From the NCBI GenBank assembly GCA_002427735.1, contig DIYP01000007.1, positions 1 through 64,000 of the forward strand: 64,000 nt of DNA, read 5' to 3'. This document shows, in pieces, positions 26,962-36,993 of this stretch (position 1 is the stretch's first letter; every line of letters starts with the position of its first letter). The DNA is from Flavobacteriales bacterium UBA6051. GTDB lineage: Bacteria > Bacteroidota > Bacteroidia > Flavobacteriales_D > Crocinitomicaceae. Both the position numbers and the translations under genes were made by a program. The notes below the pieces were generated by a model. The model saw only the letters and a program-made list of their open reading frames with translations, was not told the DNA's origin and did not search any database.

Positions 26962-28049
26962 AAAAGGTATTATTTGTTGACAGAGATGGTACGCTGGTAA
27001 TAGAGCCTCCAGTAGACTATCAATTAGATAATCTTGAAAAATTGGAATTTTATCCTGGTGTTTTTCAGTGGCTTTCAAGAATAGCTGCAGAACTGGATTA
27101 TGAACTGGTTATGGTCACAAATCAAGATGGTTTGGGAACAGCATCTTTTCCTGAAGAAACGTTTTGGCCTGCCCAGAATAAGGTTATTCAGGCATTTAAA
27201 AATGAAGGAATAGAATTCTCTGAAATTTTCATAGACAGAAGTTTTCCTGAAGACAATGCGCCGACAAGGAAACCAAGAACAGGACTTTTGAACCAATACA
27301 TTTACGGGAATTATGACCTGAGCAACTCTTTTGTTATCGGTGACCGAGAAACAGATGTTGAATTAGCAGAAAATTTGGGAGCACAAGCCGTATTTATTGG
27401 TGAAAATAGCACACGTGAAGCTGCGCTTTGCACAACAAGTTGGAAAACGATTTATGAATATTTGAAGCAACGTCCTAGGAGCGTTTCACAGCAACGAAAA
27501 ACGAACGAGACCGAGATTTCGATTGATTTGAATCTTGACGGCAGTGGTAAAAGCAATATTTCTACAGGAATAGGATTCTTCGATCATATGCTAGAACAAC
27601 TTGCCAAGCATGGAAGTCTTGATCTTGCGGTTGATGTAAAAGGAGATCTTGAAATTGATGAACATCATACTATTGAGGATGTTGCGATCACACTTGGAGA
27701 AGCATTTTCACTTGCGTTGGGAAATAAGAAAGGAATTGAAAGGTATGGGTTTTTGCTACCTATGGATGACTGTCTGGCGCAAGTAGCGATAGATTTTGGA
27801 GGTCGTCCCTGGTTAATTTGGAACGCAACTTTTAATCGTGAAAAAGTGGGAGAAATGCCTACAGAGATGTTCATGCATTTTTTTAAATCCTTTAGCGATG
27901 CTGCACGATGCAATTTAAATATTCAGTGCAGCGGCGAGAATGAACATCACAAGATTGAATCGATTTTCAAAGCATTCGCAAAAGCGATAAAAATGGCAAA
28001 AAGTAGAACGAATAATTACGACATACCGAGTACAAAGGGAACAATTTAA
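26958..28049 (+). CDS. hisB: Bifunctional histidinol-phosphatase / imidazoleglycerol-phosphate dehydratase
   Basis: A fused enzyme for two non-consecutive steps. Residues 1 to about 165 form a HAD phosphatase (nucleophile in [25 protein letters not shown]). Residues from about 170 form the dehydratase ([42 protein letters not shown], with manganese-binding histidines). The fusion is typical of enterobacteria and many Bacteroidota. It starts inside the hisC stop (4-bp overlap) and ends 2 bases before hisH. Confidence 0.97.
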   Translation: MKKVLFVDRDGTLVIEPPVDYQLDNLEKLEFYPGVFQWLSRIAAELDYELVMVTNQDGLGTASFPEETFWPAQNKVIQAFKNEGIEFSEIFIDRSFPEDNAPTRKPRTGLLNQYIYGNYDLSNSFVIGDRETDVELAENLGAQAVFIGENSTREAALCTTSWKTIYEYLKQRPRSVSQQRKTNETEISIDLNLDGSGKSNISTGIGFFDHMLEQLAKHGSLDLAVDVKGDLEIDEHHTIEDVAITLGEAFSLALGNKKGIERYGFLLPMDDCLAQVAIDFGGRPWLIWNATFNREKVGEMPTEMFMHFFKSFSDAARCNLNIQCSGENEHHKIESIFKAFAKAIKMAKSRTNNYDIPSTKGTI

Positions 28050-28051
28050 TC

Positions 28052-28630
28052 ATGGTAGCAATTATTAATTATAAGGCAGGAAACATCAGGTCGGTTCAAA
28101 ACGCTTTAAACCGCCTGGGTGTTGCAAGCAGCTTAACGGATGACCCTGAGGAAATTTCCAAGGCATCAAAAGTTATTTTTCCTGGGGTTGGAGAGGCAAG
28201 TACGGCGATGGCGAACCTTCGCAGTAAGCGGTTGGATAAAATCATTCCTGAATTGACGCAGCCAGTCCTTGGCATTTGTCTAGGGATGCAGCTGATGTGC
28301 GAAGAAACAGAGGAGGGAGACACCAAAGGCTTAGGTATCTTTTCAACGAAAGTAAAACGATTTCCTCAAAAAGTACGCGTTCCACATATGGGTTGGAATG
28401 ATTTTACTCTGTTAGATAGTGAGTTATTCAGGGATATAGCAACACTGGACGATATGTATTTCGTTCATAGTTATTATGCTGAAACATGTGATGATACCAT
28501 TGCTACCTGTGAATACGGCGGAAGTTTTAGTGCTGCTTTGCAACGTAACAACTTCTACGGAGTGCAATTTCACCCAGAAAAATCAGCAGGTAAAGGAGGT
28601 AGATTATTAGCCAATTTTTTAGAATTATGA
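28052..28630 (+). CDS. hisH: Imidazole glycerol phosphate synthase, glutaminase subunit
   Basis: A class I glutamine amidotransferase that passes ammonia to HisF. The catalytic triad is C76 (GICLGMQLM), H174 and E176 (GVQFHPEKS). [14 protein letters not shown] at the N-terminus and PGVGEAS, the oxyanion region, also fit. Its 192 residues are standard. It overlaps hisA by 4 bp. HisA separates it from its partner hisF, the usual hisHAF order. Confidence 0.97.
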   Translation: MVAIINYKAGNIRSVQNALNRLGVASSLTDDPEEISKASKVIFPGVGEASTAMANLRSKRLDKIIPELTQPVLGICLGMQLMCEETEEGDTKGLGIFSTKVKRFPQKVRVPHMGWNDFTLLDSELFRDIATLDDMYFVHSYYAETCDDTIATCEYGGSFSAALQRNNFYGVQFHPEKSAGKGGRLLANFLEL

Positions 28631-29340
28631 AGATTATACCAGCGATTGATATTATTGAAGGTAAGTGTGTTCGCCTAAGTAAAGGTGATTACAACACGAA
28701 AAAAATATACAATGAGAATCCCCTCGAAGTGGCATTGGAGTTTGAATCGAGTGGTATTGAGTATTTACATTTAGTTGATTTAGATGGTGCGCGCTCAAGT
28801 AGAATTATCAATTATAAAATTTTGGAATCGATTGCATCAGGTACGCGCTTAAAAGTCGATTTTGGCGGAGGACTAAAATCTGATTCAGATGTTAAAATAG
28901 CATTCGAATCCGGAGCTAGTCAAGTTACGGGTGGGAGCATAGCTGCGAATGACCCCGAATTATTCATTGGCTGGCTGGATCGCTATGGAGCGGAGAAAAT
29001 CATTCTTGGTGCTGATTGTAGTAATCGGAAGATAGCGACGAATGGTTGGATGAGGGAATCTTCATTGGATGTCATCGATTTTATCAACGACTATGTATCA
29101 AAAGGAATTCAGCAGGTTATTTCAACGGACATAAATCTTGATGGAATGCTCAGCGGTCCTTCTATAGAGTTGTATGAAGAAATTCTATCCATGACAGAAG
29201 TGGGCTTAATTGCGAGCGGTGGAGTTTCTTCCATTGACGATCTAAAACAATTAAAGGCAATTGGGTGTGATGGCGCAATTGTGGGTAAAGCCATTTATGA
29301 AGGAACAATTAACCTCAAAGAACTCGCTGAATTATGTTAA
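28627..29340 (+). CDS. hisA: ProFAR isomerase
   Basis: A half-barrel-duplicated TIM-barrel isomerase (1-(5-phosphoribosyl)-5-[(5-phosphoribosylamino)methylideneamino]imidazole-4-carboxamide isomerase). [17 protein letters not shown] carries the catalytic Asp8. [13 protein letters not shown] and [13 protein letters not shown] are the two phosphate-binding loops, and the second catalytic Asp lies in the [10 protein letters not shown] segment. Length 237. Overlaps hisH upstream and hisF by 7 bp downstream. Confidence 0.96.
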   Translation: MKIIPAIDIIEGKCVRLSKGDYNTKKIYNENPLEVALEFESSGIEYLHLVDLDGARSSRIINYKILESIASGTRLKVDFGGGLKSDSDVKIAFESGASQVTGGSIAANDPELFIGWLDRYGAEKIILGADCSNRKIATNGWMRESSLDVIDFINDYVSKGIQQVISTDINLDGMLSGPSIELYEEILSMTEVGLIASGGVSSIDDLKQLKAIGCDGAIVGKAIYEGTINLKELAELC

Positions 29341-30086
29341 AGAGACGCATCATTCCTTGTTTAGATATCCAAAACGGACGAACAGTCAAAGGGGTCAATT
29401 TCATGGATATAAGAGATGCTGGAGATCCAGTCGAATTAGCTAAAAGATATGTTGATGAAGGAGCCGATGAGTTGGTTTTTCTGGATATCACGGCCACAGT
29501 AGAGAAAAGACGAACGCTCATTAAACTGGTTGAAAAAATTGCTGCACACATAGATATTCCATTTACTGTTGGTGGTGGAATTAACAGTATTGAAGATGCC
29601 GGGAATATCATATTAGCTGGGGCGGACAAAGTAAGTATCAATTCAGCTGCGGTCAGAAACCCAGAACTCATTACGGATTTAGCAAAAGCCTTTGGAAGTC
29701 AATGTGTTGTTGTTGCTATAGATACGAAGTGGACGGGAGATATGTGGACAGTATTTACTCATGGCGGTAGAAATGAAACCGATTTGGAAACAGTATCCTG
29801 GGCGAAGTCAATTGAGAGATTAGGAGGCGGAGAGATTTTACTGACTTCAATGAATAATGATGGAACCAAGTCCGGTTTTGCCTTGGATATAACGGCGAAG
29901 GTTTCCGAAGCCATTAACATTCCCGTCATAGCTTCTGGCGGAGCAGGAAGCAAGAGTGATTTTAGGTCACTTTTTCTAAATACGAATGCCACTGCTGGCT
30001 TGGCAGCTAGTATCTTTCACTTTGGTGAAGTGCCAATTCCAGAACTAAAAGGATACTTAAAAGAAAGTAATATTCCAATAAGATAA
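29334..30086 (+). CDS. hisF: Imidazole glycerol phosphate synthase, cyclase subunit
   Basis: A TIM-barrel cyclase that works with HisH to make imidazole glycerol phosphate and AICAR. D11 in [20 protein letters not shown] and the second catalytic Asp (near residue 130, in VVAIDTKW) are present, as are the phosphate loops [11 protein letters not shown] and [11 protein letters not shown]. Its 250 residues match the family. It resembles hisA through the shared half-barrel ancestry. Confidence 0.97.
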   Translation: MLKRRIIPCLDIQNGRTVKGVNFMDIRDAGDPVELAKRYVDEGADELVFLDITATVEKRRTLIKLVEKIAAHIDIPFTVGGGINSIEDAGNIILAGADKVSINSAAVRNPELITDLAKAFGSQCVVVAIDTKWTGDMWTVFTHGGRNETDLETVSWAKSIERLGGGEILLTSMNNDGTKSGFALDITAKVSEAINIPVIASGGAGSKSDFRSLFLNTNATAGLAASIFHFGEVPIPELKGYLKESNIPIR

Positions 30087-30089
30087 TTA

Positions 30090-30692
30090 ATGATAAACAT
30101 GAAAGAAATTGACTTTATAAAGAACGCAGACGGACTGGTGCCGGTGATTGTTCAGAACGCGCTAACCATGGAAGTTCTCATGCTTGGTTATATGAATCAA
30201 GAAGCCTTAGATAAAACAGTGAAGGAGCGAAAAGTAACGTTTTACAGCAGATCTAAGCGACGTCTGTGGACAAAAGGTGAGTTGTCGAATAATTACTTAT
30301 TTGTAGAATCCGTAAAAGCTGATTGTGATAATGATGCACTATTGATTCAAGCAACCCCGGCTGGACCAACCTGTCACACTGGTACTAGCTCGTGCTTTGG
30401 TGAAAGAGATGCCAAAGGGTTTGTCTATCGTTTAGAAGACACCATTCACCGCCGTATTGATAAGAATGACAATGAGTCGTATACGAATAAGTTATACCAA
30501 AGAGGGATCAATAAGGTAGCCCAAAAGGTCGGTGAAGAAGCTGTGGAATTGGTAATAGAGGCAAAAGATGAAAATATGGAGTTATTCAAAAATGAAGCGG
30601 CAGATTTGCTATATCACTACTTAATTCTCTTAAAAGCGAAAGGAGTACGTTTAACAGATATTGAACAGGTTCTTGAAGATCGGTCGCGATAA
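30090..30692 (+). CDS. hisI: Bifunctional phosphoribosyl-AMP cyclohydrolase / phosphoribosyl-ATP pyrophosphatase
   Basis: HisI domain (residues 1 to about 110: FYSRSKRRLWTKGE, DCDNDALLIQATPAGPTCHTG with zinc and magnesium ligands) fused to a HisE domain (about 115-200: KVGEEAVELVIEA, ELFKNEAADLLYHYLILL). It carries out steps 2 and 3. An ATG at 30099 is an alternative start. It is the last gene of the operon, and with hisG through hisF it completes the pathway. Only 4 bases separate its stop from the convergent DUF2207 gene, and no clear terminator lies between them. Confidence 0.97.
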   Translation: MINMKEIDFIKNADGLVPVIVQNALTMEVLMLGYMNQEALDKTVKERKVTFYSRSKRRLWTKGELSNNYLFVESVKADCDNDALLIQATPAGPTCHTGTSSCFGERDAKGFVYRLEDTIHRRIDKNDNESYTNKLYQRGINKVAQKVGEEAVELVIEAKDENMELFKNEAADLLYHYLILLKAKGVRLTDIEQVLEDRSR

Positions 30693-30696
30693 AGGA

Positions 30697-32472
30697 CTAC
30701 CATCCACCACCGCCACCGCCGCCGAACCCTCCACCAGAGAATCCTCCTCCACCTGAAAAGCCTCCGCTCGAATATCCTCCTCCTGAGCCAGAAGAGGTTG
30801 GGGGCGTTGAAGCGGATGATATGGTTGAGGCAAGATCATCACCAAGTGTACTGAATGCTGCAGATGATCTAAAGCTCATTCCGATTAGGTATGGTGCAGC
30901 ATAGCTTCCATTGTCAAATTCCTCATATACTTTCGGATCAAATTGTCCAGCCCATTCGCTTGCAATGCCAAGTGCAACAGCATAGGCGATATTTTCCTCA
31001 AAATGGGTGAAGTCCATATCAGGTGGATTCATCAGCTTTATTCTTTCTGCGTTTGCATATTTCATATACATCATGAATCCGGCAATTTCATCCAGTTTTT
31101 GCCTACCAAGTTTGGTTGGTTGTTCATATAATCGATGAAAAATAAAGTTCATAATGAAGTGGAGTATGCCCATTAATACAATGACCCATACAGCTCCACC
31201 AATGAATATTGATATGAGTGTTCCCGCAATAATAGTCAACAAAGGGAACCAGTATTGCCTTGCTTTAATATGACCGTTACGAATAAAATATTTATCTATT
31301 TGTCGCTTTTCTATCTGCTTTTCCAAATTTTCGCTTACACGTAAAACACGAGAGCTATACTTATCTTTACTAAATGAAAAAACGTCCTTCTTTACCAGTC
31401 GATCCAGAAAATCTTGTTCCAATTCGGTAAGTTCCTTTTTTGGTTGGGATGCGTCTGTTTTTTTCAGAAGGTAAGAACCTGGTTTTTTACGTTCAATAAC
31501 CAACCAGCCTTTGGATGCAATACTCAAAAGCATTGAACCAAACATAGTTTTCGTTTTTCTTCCCTGATTGTGTAGATAAGCACATTCAGCTGGAGACATG
31601 TCGTCAGGTGCTTTAAACCTTGGGATAATGGTGCCAGGTTTGGGATCTTTTCCGTAGTGTCTCCACATAGTGAAGTTGTAAAGAAAACCGACGATCAAAA
31701 AACCAAAACATACAACCCAGATTAAGAAGACACGCATCCATCGGCGCATCTTGTCGAAGAAAGTCGGATAGGTTACATATTCTTTTTCCCACCCAACAGC
31801 AAGAGTAAGGCATTGCCCGCCAAATAATGGGTCAGTGGAATAAACTTGAATTCCTCCGTTAATCGCGGAAGTGTCATAATCTTTTCCATCTTGGCCGTAA
31901 AATCCAGTATAGGCGCTAAATTGCTTTACACCAGGAGTGCCTGAAGGCAAATAGACGTTTGCTGAAAGAGAATCAATGGTAAAATCCCAACCATTGCCAT
32001 TGACATTCCAGGCTAACTCGTCGTGTGATTCAAAGAACCCAAGAACGTAGTCCACTTCATACGTAATTTCAAAACTATGGAAACCATCAGGGATATAGCG
32101 ATTAGCGCTTCCAATATAAATGCGTATACCGTTATCCAGCCATTCAGTATGATTATCTTCTTCATAACCATTTCGCTTTACGCTAATAAGGTTGAAATCA
32201 ACATCATATTGTCCTCCCTTAAAAGGGTAAGACAATGGCAAATCTCGATAAATTCCGCGTTGAATATTATTTCCCTCCGCCCATACATCAATTGTTTCGA
32301 TGATTAAAACTTTACGATTCTTTTGAATATAAATATCGCTATGGTAAGATAAGATATGCTCATATTGAAGAGAAGGAGGAACATCTTCTGTTTCCCAATC
32401 TTTTTGAGCCAATGATGGAAATGCCAGACAAACTAAAAAGACAACACGAAAGAAAGAGAGAAGTTTATTCAT
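30697..32472 (-). CDS. DUF2207 membrane protein with Gly-rich tail
   Basis: A signal peptide precedes an extracytoplasmic DUF2207 beta domain (YEHILSYHSDIYIQKN...GIYRDLPL). A membrane helix follows near residue 235-260, then a cytoplasmic segment with a winged-helix look (TELEQDFLDRLVKK), two more membrane helices near 400-440, and a final tail of repeated GGGFSGGG. Such tails are typical of the TPM/DUF2207 group. Function unknown; genes of this family are commonly paired with lemA, as here. The ATG at 32472 overlaps the lemA end by 8 bp, indicating coupling. Confidence 0.85.
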   Translation of the reverse strand: MNKLLSFFRVVFLVCLAFPSLAQKDWETEDVPPSLQYEHILSYHSDIYIQKNRKVLIIETIDVWAEGNNIQRGIYRDLPLSYPFKGGQYDVDFNLISVKRNGYEEDNHTEWLDNGIRIYIGSANRYIPDGFHSFEITYEVDYVLGFFESHDELAWNVNGNGWDFTIDSLSANVYLPSGTPGVKQFSAYTGFYGQDGKDYDTSAINGGIQVYSTDPLFGGQCLTLAVGWEKEYVTYPTFFDKMRRWMRVFLIWVVCFGFLIVGFLYNFTMWRHYGKDPKPGTIIPRFKAPDDMSPAECAYLHNQGRKTKTMFGSMLLSIASKGWLVIERKKPGSYLLKKTDASQPKKELTELEQDFLDRLVKKDVFSFSKDKYSSRVLRVSENLEKQIEKRQIDKYFIRNGHIKARQYWFPLLTIIAGTLISIFIGGAVWVIVLMGILHFIMNFIFHRLYEQPTKLGRQKLDEIAGFMMYMKYANAERIKLMNPPDMDFTHFEENIAYAVALGIASEWAGQFDPKVYEEFDNGSYAAPYLIGMSFRSSAAFSTLGDDLASTISSASTPPTSSGSGGGYSSGGFSGGGGFSGGGFGGGGGGGW

Positions 32473-33019
32473 GGATGTCAACATTTGGAGTTAGACGTTC
32501 TTCACTGTGCTCAATTTGATAAAATACTGCTGGTTTGAGTTTCATCATGTTGGCAACTAGTACACCTGGAAAAATTTGAATCTTGGTATTGTAATCCCTT
32601 ACGGTTCCGTTATAGTATCTACGTGCCATTGATAACTCACTTTCAATCTCGGATAGATTGTCCATTAATTTTAGAAACTGTGTGTTAGCTTGTAAATCAG
32701 GATAATCTTCCACATGTATTCGGAAATTCTTCAACGTACTCGTAATTGATTGATCGCTTTGTGCAATTGCATTAATATCTGTCAATGACATGGAACGATT
32801 AGCCACAATTTCTTCAAGTACTTTTGCCTCATGAGCATTGTAACCTTTCACCGCTTCAATAAGATTAGGAATGAGTTCGAAACGACGCTTTAGTTGTACG
32901 TCAATTCCACTAAATCCCTCACTTACGATGTTCTTCGCTTGAATTATTCGGTTATAAAGTGTCCAGGCAACAATGAAGAGTGCGATCAGAATTCCACCAA
33001 GAATGAATAGCAGTAACAT
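32465..33019 (-). CDS. LemA family protein
   Basis: A single N-terminal membrane helix (residues 2-21) is followed by a long helical bundle. IQAKNIVSEGFSGIDVQLKRRFELIPNLIEAVKGYNAHEAKVLEEI is the family signature, and ELSMARRYYNGTVRDYNTKIQIFPG near residue 135-160 completes it. LemA proteins are conserved membrane proteins of poorly known function. It is the first gene of the lemA-DUF2207 pair. Confidence 0.92.
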   Translation of the reverse strand: MLLLFILGGILIALFIVAWTLYNRIIQAKNIVSEGFSGIDVQLKRRFELIPNLIEAVKGYNAHEAKVLEEIVANRSMSLTDINAIAQSDQSITSTLKNFRIHVEDYPDLQANTQFLKLMDNLSEIESELSMARRYYNGTVRDYNTKIQIFPGVLVANMMKLKPAVFYQIEHSEERLTPNVDIHE

Positions 33020-33075
33020 AAATGAGTAATGTTTTCCGTTTACATTACTCTAAAATAATCATTTATTCGAGGCGA

Positions 33076-33495
33076 TTAGTCAGAGGTCACGGTCAGGTCC
33101 GCCAAGGTGTTATTTTCGAGCACTTTTAATGTATTATCTCTGACTTGAATCATTAATCGGTGCACGCTGCAGGCATTTTCATCAGGACAATCATCGCACT
33201 TTTCGTAAAAGTTTAAGCTTACACAAGGAAGCATTGCAATCGGCCCCTCCAGCACACGAATCACATCAGTCATAGGAATGTCCTTTGCATCTTTCAATAG
33301 GTAGTAGCCGCCACCTTTCCCTTTTTTAGAACCAAGAATTCCAGATTTTCTGAGTGTCAGAAGAATACTCTCTAAAAACTTGTGAGAAATATTCTCACTT
33401 TTCGCAATAGTCGCTATTTGAACAGGATCATTTTTCTCCTGCTTTGAAATATAAGCCAGTGCTTTTAATCCATACTTAGTTTTCTTGGAAAGCAT
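33076..33495 (-). CDS. Rrf2 family transcriptional regulator, cysteine-containing
   Basis: A 139-residue winged-helix protein. LSKKTKYGLKALAYIS and ENISHKFLESILLTLRKSGILGSKKGKGGGYYL are the Rrf2 hallmarks (recognition helix and wing). The later segment has C91, C100, C103 and C109 (CVSLNFYEKCDDCPDENAC). Three or more cysteines here usually bind an iron-sulfur cluster, as in IscR and NsrR, so redox or iron sensing is likely but the signal is unknown. Targets are unknown. I found no convincing operator in the adjacent 187-bp gap. Confidence 0.88.
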   Translation of the reverse strand: MLSKKTKYGLKALAYISKQEKNDPVQIATIAKSENISHKFLESILLTLRKSGILGSKKGKGGGYYLLKDAKDIPMTDVIRVLEGPIAMLPCVSLNFYEKCDDCPDENACSVHRLMIQVRDNTLKVLENNTLADLTVTSD

Positions 33496-33681
33496 ACGAC
33501 AAGATAGAAAATCCGTAATAATACCCGTCGAATCGATCTAATTTATCTTGCCGAAATTCAATTCAATGAAGCAAGGCTAAATATAGTAGGGTCAACTTTG
33601 ATCGTTGAAATTCAGCTGTTTACTCTTTTCTTTATAAGAATCGTATGTTGCTTTTCTATTAAGAGAAGAAGAGTTAGCGAT

Positions 33682-36048
33682 TTACCACTTGTAGCTCATT
33701 CCTAAACTTGGCAGAATTGGGAATTGATCAATGCGCTCGTTCGTTACACGATTTATGTAGAAGATATTTCTTCTGTCATAAGCATTCGTAACACTTCCCA
33801 CGACTTCAATTACTGATTCATTTTTGAACTTGAATTGTTTTTTGACCGTAATGTCAAGTCGGTGGTAATATGGTAGACGCTGACTGTTGAAATCTCCCAA
33901 TAGTGTTGATACACCACTTTGATTCGTTGTCGTTGGGTCTTCTGTTACACCTCCAGAAAAGTTCTCCTGCTCGTAGAATCCGGCAGTTGGAGTGAATGGA
34001 AGTCCAGAACCGAGGTTCCAACGAATGCTAACTTCTAAATCCTTTTTCTTTCCAAAAAGATAAGTACCAACGAGGTTCACATTGTGTCTTCTATCGAATA
34101 CCGGGAAGTAAAGGGAGTCTCCATCCCAACGTGTTGAGTATCCATAGGAATAAACTCCCCAAAGGAATAGACGATTATCTGAATACTTAACAAGAAGATC
34201 TGCACCAAATGATTCTCCATTTTCAAGAATAAAGTCCTTCTTGTAAACGTCATCGATGTTAGAGAATTCAGCTTCGTCTGGGTATAATTTATTTTGATTG
34301 ATATTGCTCAGCTGAGAGAAATACTTGTAATACCCTTCAACGTTAACTGATAGTTTCTTCGTGATATCCGCTTCAAAACCTCCAATTGCATGCCATGCCT
34401 TTTGCAGACCATTTTGTGGATTACGCTCGTTTTGGAAAAGCGTCACGAACGTTTCCTGCACATTCGTAGGCGCTGAAAGCAGACCATTGAACAGGTTTAC
34501 AACATCTCTATCTGATGATGCTGAAGTAAAGTTTTGAGTAAATCGTCCACCAGATACTTTCAAACGTAGCCAGTCATTCGCATTGAACTTAATTCGCAAT
34601 CTTGGCTCAGGTTGGAATGAACTCAATGAAGCATACAACTGACCTCTGATACTTGGCTGCACAACCCAACGCGTTGAAACAAAACGGTAGCTGAAGTAAA
34701 CACCAATCTCCGTAGAGAAGTTATTCGCTTCAATTTTTCTTTTCGCTTCATTAAATGTTTGAAAGTTTGTATTAAATCCAGCAAGGTTAAACCCATAATT
34801 GAACTCACTTTCGTTCTTCATGAAGAACGTAAAGTCAAAACCTAGGTCAAATCCACCAATAGAACTGAATCTTGAGATCGTGTCCGTTTCACTAATGGCC
34901 TCATCAAAAGCTGTCGAATAATTACTTCCGTTCACATGTCCTCTGATAAAAGTTGAAGAGCTTGAAGGAACTAATAAGAAGTTAATTCCACCGCCGCTTT
35001 GTGTCCAGTCAATATCTGCGATATCATAACGAACGGCATCTCGGTTGTGGAATCCAAAACCGCTGAATTTCGATCCACCGTCCCCTTTGAAAGTTATTTT
35101 ACCATATAAATCAGTAAAGCTAAATGGCATTCCTCCACCGTCATTGATACGTGGATACAAGTCACGAGATGTATAATCAATCAAACTCTGTTTTGCCGAA
35201 AAGACGTAAGAGCCAGAGCTTAATATTTCTTCTCCTGTTTCAGGATCTTTTTTCGCTTTAGAGAAAGGACCTTCCAGAACGGCTTTAGCCATAAATGGAG
35301 AAGCAGAAATCTTTCCTCCAAATTTCTTTCTGTTTCCATCTCTGTATGTGATGTCCATGATTGAAGAAATTCTTCCTCCGTATTCCGCATCAAAACCACC
35401 GGTAAAAATACTGGTGCTTTGTACTAACTCAGTTTCAAAGATGGAGAAGAAACCGATAGAGTGGAAGGGACTGTAAATAGTCATACCGTCCAACAAGATC
35501 TTATTTTGAATTGGTGTTCCACCACGTACGTATATTTGACCTCCTTGATCTCCTGTTGTAATAACACCTGGAGTAATACTGAAACCTCCTACAATATCAT
35601 TTTCACCACCCACACTTGGAACACGTTCCAAATCTTTCTTATCCATGGTGATCTCAGAGATGAGTACTTGTGTTTCCTTTGTTTTGGCAGCTGCGCTGGC
35701 ACTCATTTCCTCTAGGTTCTGAACGTCCTCAAGCTTTTTCAAGTTGAAGTCAACCTTAACATTCCCTTTCTTGTCTACAACATCCACAGTTTCGCTTAAA
35801 GGCTCGTAACCAATAGGCTCTACTTTGAGCGTGTAAGATCCTGGGTTCAATTTAGAGATAGAGTAAAATCCCGTTACTTTCGTTACCGCTCCGCCTAAGG
35901 TTGCGCCATCTGCACCAACTAATTTCACTTTTTCGAAAGGCATTGGTTCTCCATCCGGTCCGTAGATGAATCCACGAATTGTGAAATCTTGAGAAAATGA
36001 CGTAAAGCCGAAAAGACATACAAAGATGAAAAGGGAGAAAAATTTCAT
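33682..36048 (-). CDS. TonB-dependent outer-membrane receptor
   Basis: A signal peptide is followed by a carboxypeptidase-regulatory-like beta-sandwich (about 22-110: IRGFIYGPDGEPMPFEKVKLVG) and a plug domain (about 130-240: GGFSITPGVITTGDQGGQIYVRGGTPIQNKILLDGMTIY). A 22-strand barrel ends in an aromatic residue (LGMSYKW). It imports an unknown ligand using TonB energy. At 788 residues it is shorter than SusC-type receptors, and no SusD-like lipoprotein is adjacent, so a polysaccharide-utilisation locus is unlikely. It stands alone. Confidence 0.9.
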   Translation of the reverse strand: MKFFSLFIFVCLFGFTSFSQDFTIRGFIYGPDGEPMPFEKVKLVGADGATLGGAVTKVTGFYSISKLNPGSYTLKVEPIGYEPLSETVDVVDKKGNVKVDFNLKKLEDVQNLEEMSASAAAKTKETQVLISEITMDKKDLERVPSVGGENDIVGGFSITPGVITTGDQGGQIYVRGGTPIQNKILLDGMTIYSPFHSIGFFSIFETELVQSTSIFTGGFDAEYGGRISSIMDITYRDGNRKKFGGKISASPFMAKAVLEGPFSKAKKDPETGEEILSSGSYVFSAKQSLIDYTSRDLYPRINDGGGMPFSFTDLYGKITFKGDGGSKFSGFGFHNRDAVRYDIADIDWTQSGGGINFLLVPSSSSTFIRGHVNGSNYSTAFDEAISETDTISRFSSIGGFDLGFDFTFFMKNESEFNYGFNLAGFNTNFQTFNEAKRKIEANNFSTEIGVYFSYRFVSTRWVVQPSIRGQLYASLSSFQPEPRLRIKFNANDWLRLKVSGGRFTQNFTSASSDRDVVNLFNGLLSAPTNVQETFVTLFQNERNPQNGLQKAWHAIGGFEADITKKLSVNVEGYYKYFSQLSNINQNKLYPDEAEFSNIDDVYKKDFILENGESFGADLLVKYSDNRLFLWGVYSYGYSTRWDGDSLYFPVFDRRHNVNLVGTYLFGKKKDLEVSIRWNLGSGLPFTPTAGFYEQENFSGGVTEDPTTTNQSGVSTLLGDFNSQRLPYYHRLDITVKKQFKFKNESVIEVVGSVTNAYDRRNIFYINRVTNERIDQFPILPSLGMSYKW

Positions 36049-36147
36049 AAGTAAAGTAACATCTATTTAAGGCCCCGAAGATACAATATTCAGACTAATA
36101 AAGGGGCATTCTTATTTTGAAAGTTGTAAATGGTAGCCTTTATTGAT

Positions 36148-36933
36148 TTAACTGTTTTCAGATCGCTCTATTTCTTTGGCTTTGTTCCAGTAATTATCCA
36201 TTGTATCAAGATCAGTATCCTCGATATTTAAGGCGTCTAGTTTGATCAATTCTTCCATTTTAGAGAAGCGAGAGATGAACTTGTTATTCGTTCTGGAAAG
36301 CGCATCTTCTGGATTTACTCCGATAAATCGTGCATAGTTAATGAGTGAGAATAAGACGTCTCCAAATTCGTCTTCAATTTTTTCATGTTCAGCACCTGAT
36401 TTCACTTCTTGGGATAATTCGCCCATTTCCTCTTCAACTTTGCTCCATACATCTTCTGTATGTTCCCATTCAAATCCGATTCCTTTGGCTTTTTCCTGAA
36501 TCCTGTATGCTTTAACAAGGGCGGGAAGTGATTTTGGAACGCCTTCGAGCACAGATTTTTTCCCTTCCTTTAGCTTAAGCTTCTCCCAGTTTGTTTTCAC
36601 CTCTTCCTCAGTTTTTGCTTCTACATCACCGTATATATGTGGGTGACGGTGAACCAATTTATCACAAATGGCGTTCAATACACTTGTTACGTCAAAAGCA
36701 TTTTGTTCTTGCCCGATTTTGCAATAGAAAACCATATGCAGGAAGAGATCACCAATTTCACCCTTGAGCTCGTTCATGTTTTTATCTGTGATGGCATCAG
36801 CAAGTTCATAGGTCTCTTCAATGGTCAAATGGCGAAGAGAATCGAGTGTTTGTTTCCTGTCCCATGGACACTTCTCGCGAAGATCATCCATGATGTCAAG
36901 TAGGCGTTTAAAGGCAATGAGGCGTTCGTCCAT
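36148..36933 (-). CDS. mazG: Nucleoside triphosphate pyrophosphohydrolase MazG
   Basis: Two tandem MazG domains hydrolyse noncanonical NTPs. The first has LREKCPWDRKQTLDSLRHLTIEETYELADAI and ELKGEIGDLFLHMVFYCKI (EExxE/ExxD metal motifs). The second (about 150-255) has VEEEMGELSQEV and IEDEFGDVLFSLINYARF. Length 261 is typical. It has a -7 box at 36945-36952 and is divergent from the PagL-like gene across about 60 bp. Confidence 0.94.
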   Translation of the reverse strand: MDERLIAFKRLLDIMDDLREKCPWDRKQTLDSLRHLTIEETYELADAITDKNMNELKGEIGDLFLHMVFYCKIGQEQNAFDVTSVLNAICDKLVHRHPHIYGDVEAKTEEEVKTNWEKLKLKEGKKSVLEGVPKSLPALVKAYRIQEKAKGIGFEWEHTEDVWSKVEEEMGELSQEVKSGAEHEKIEDEFGDVLFSLINYARFIGVNPEDALSRTNNKFISRFSKMEELIKLDALNIEDTDLDTMDNYWNKAKEIERSENS

Positions 36934-36944
36934 GCTTTTATTTC

Positions 36945-36952
36945 CAAAAGTA
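36945..36952 (-). promoter_or_regulatory. Bacteroidota -7 box for mazG
   Basis: On the minus strand TACTTTTG fits TAnnTTTG, 11 bases before the mazG ATG. Confidence 0.55.
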
Positions 36953-36981
36953 ATATTAATCCTTCTTTTAGGTGGTTTTAT

Positions 36982-36989
36982 TAACTTTG
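36982..36989 (+). promoter_or_regulatory. -7 box directly abutting the PagL-like start codon
   Basis: TAACTTTG, an exact TAnnTTTG match, ends only 4 bases before the GTG at 36994. If used, transcription would begin at or next to the start codon, giving a leaderless mRNA. Confidence 0.55.
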
Positions 36990-36993
36990 CCTC

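Noticed and set aside
33682..36048. TonB receptor considered as SusC of a polysaccharide-utilisation locus
   Set aside because: It is too short for SusC, no SusD-like gene or carbohydrate enzymes are nearby, and neighbours are Rrf2 and mazG.
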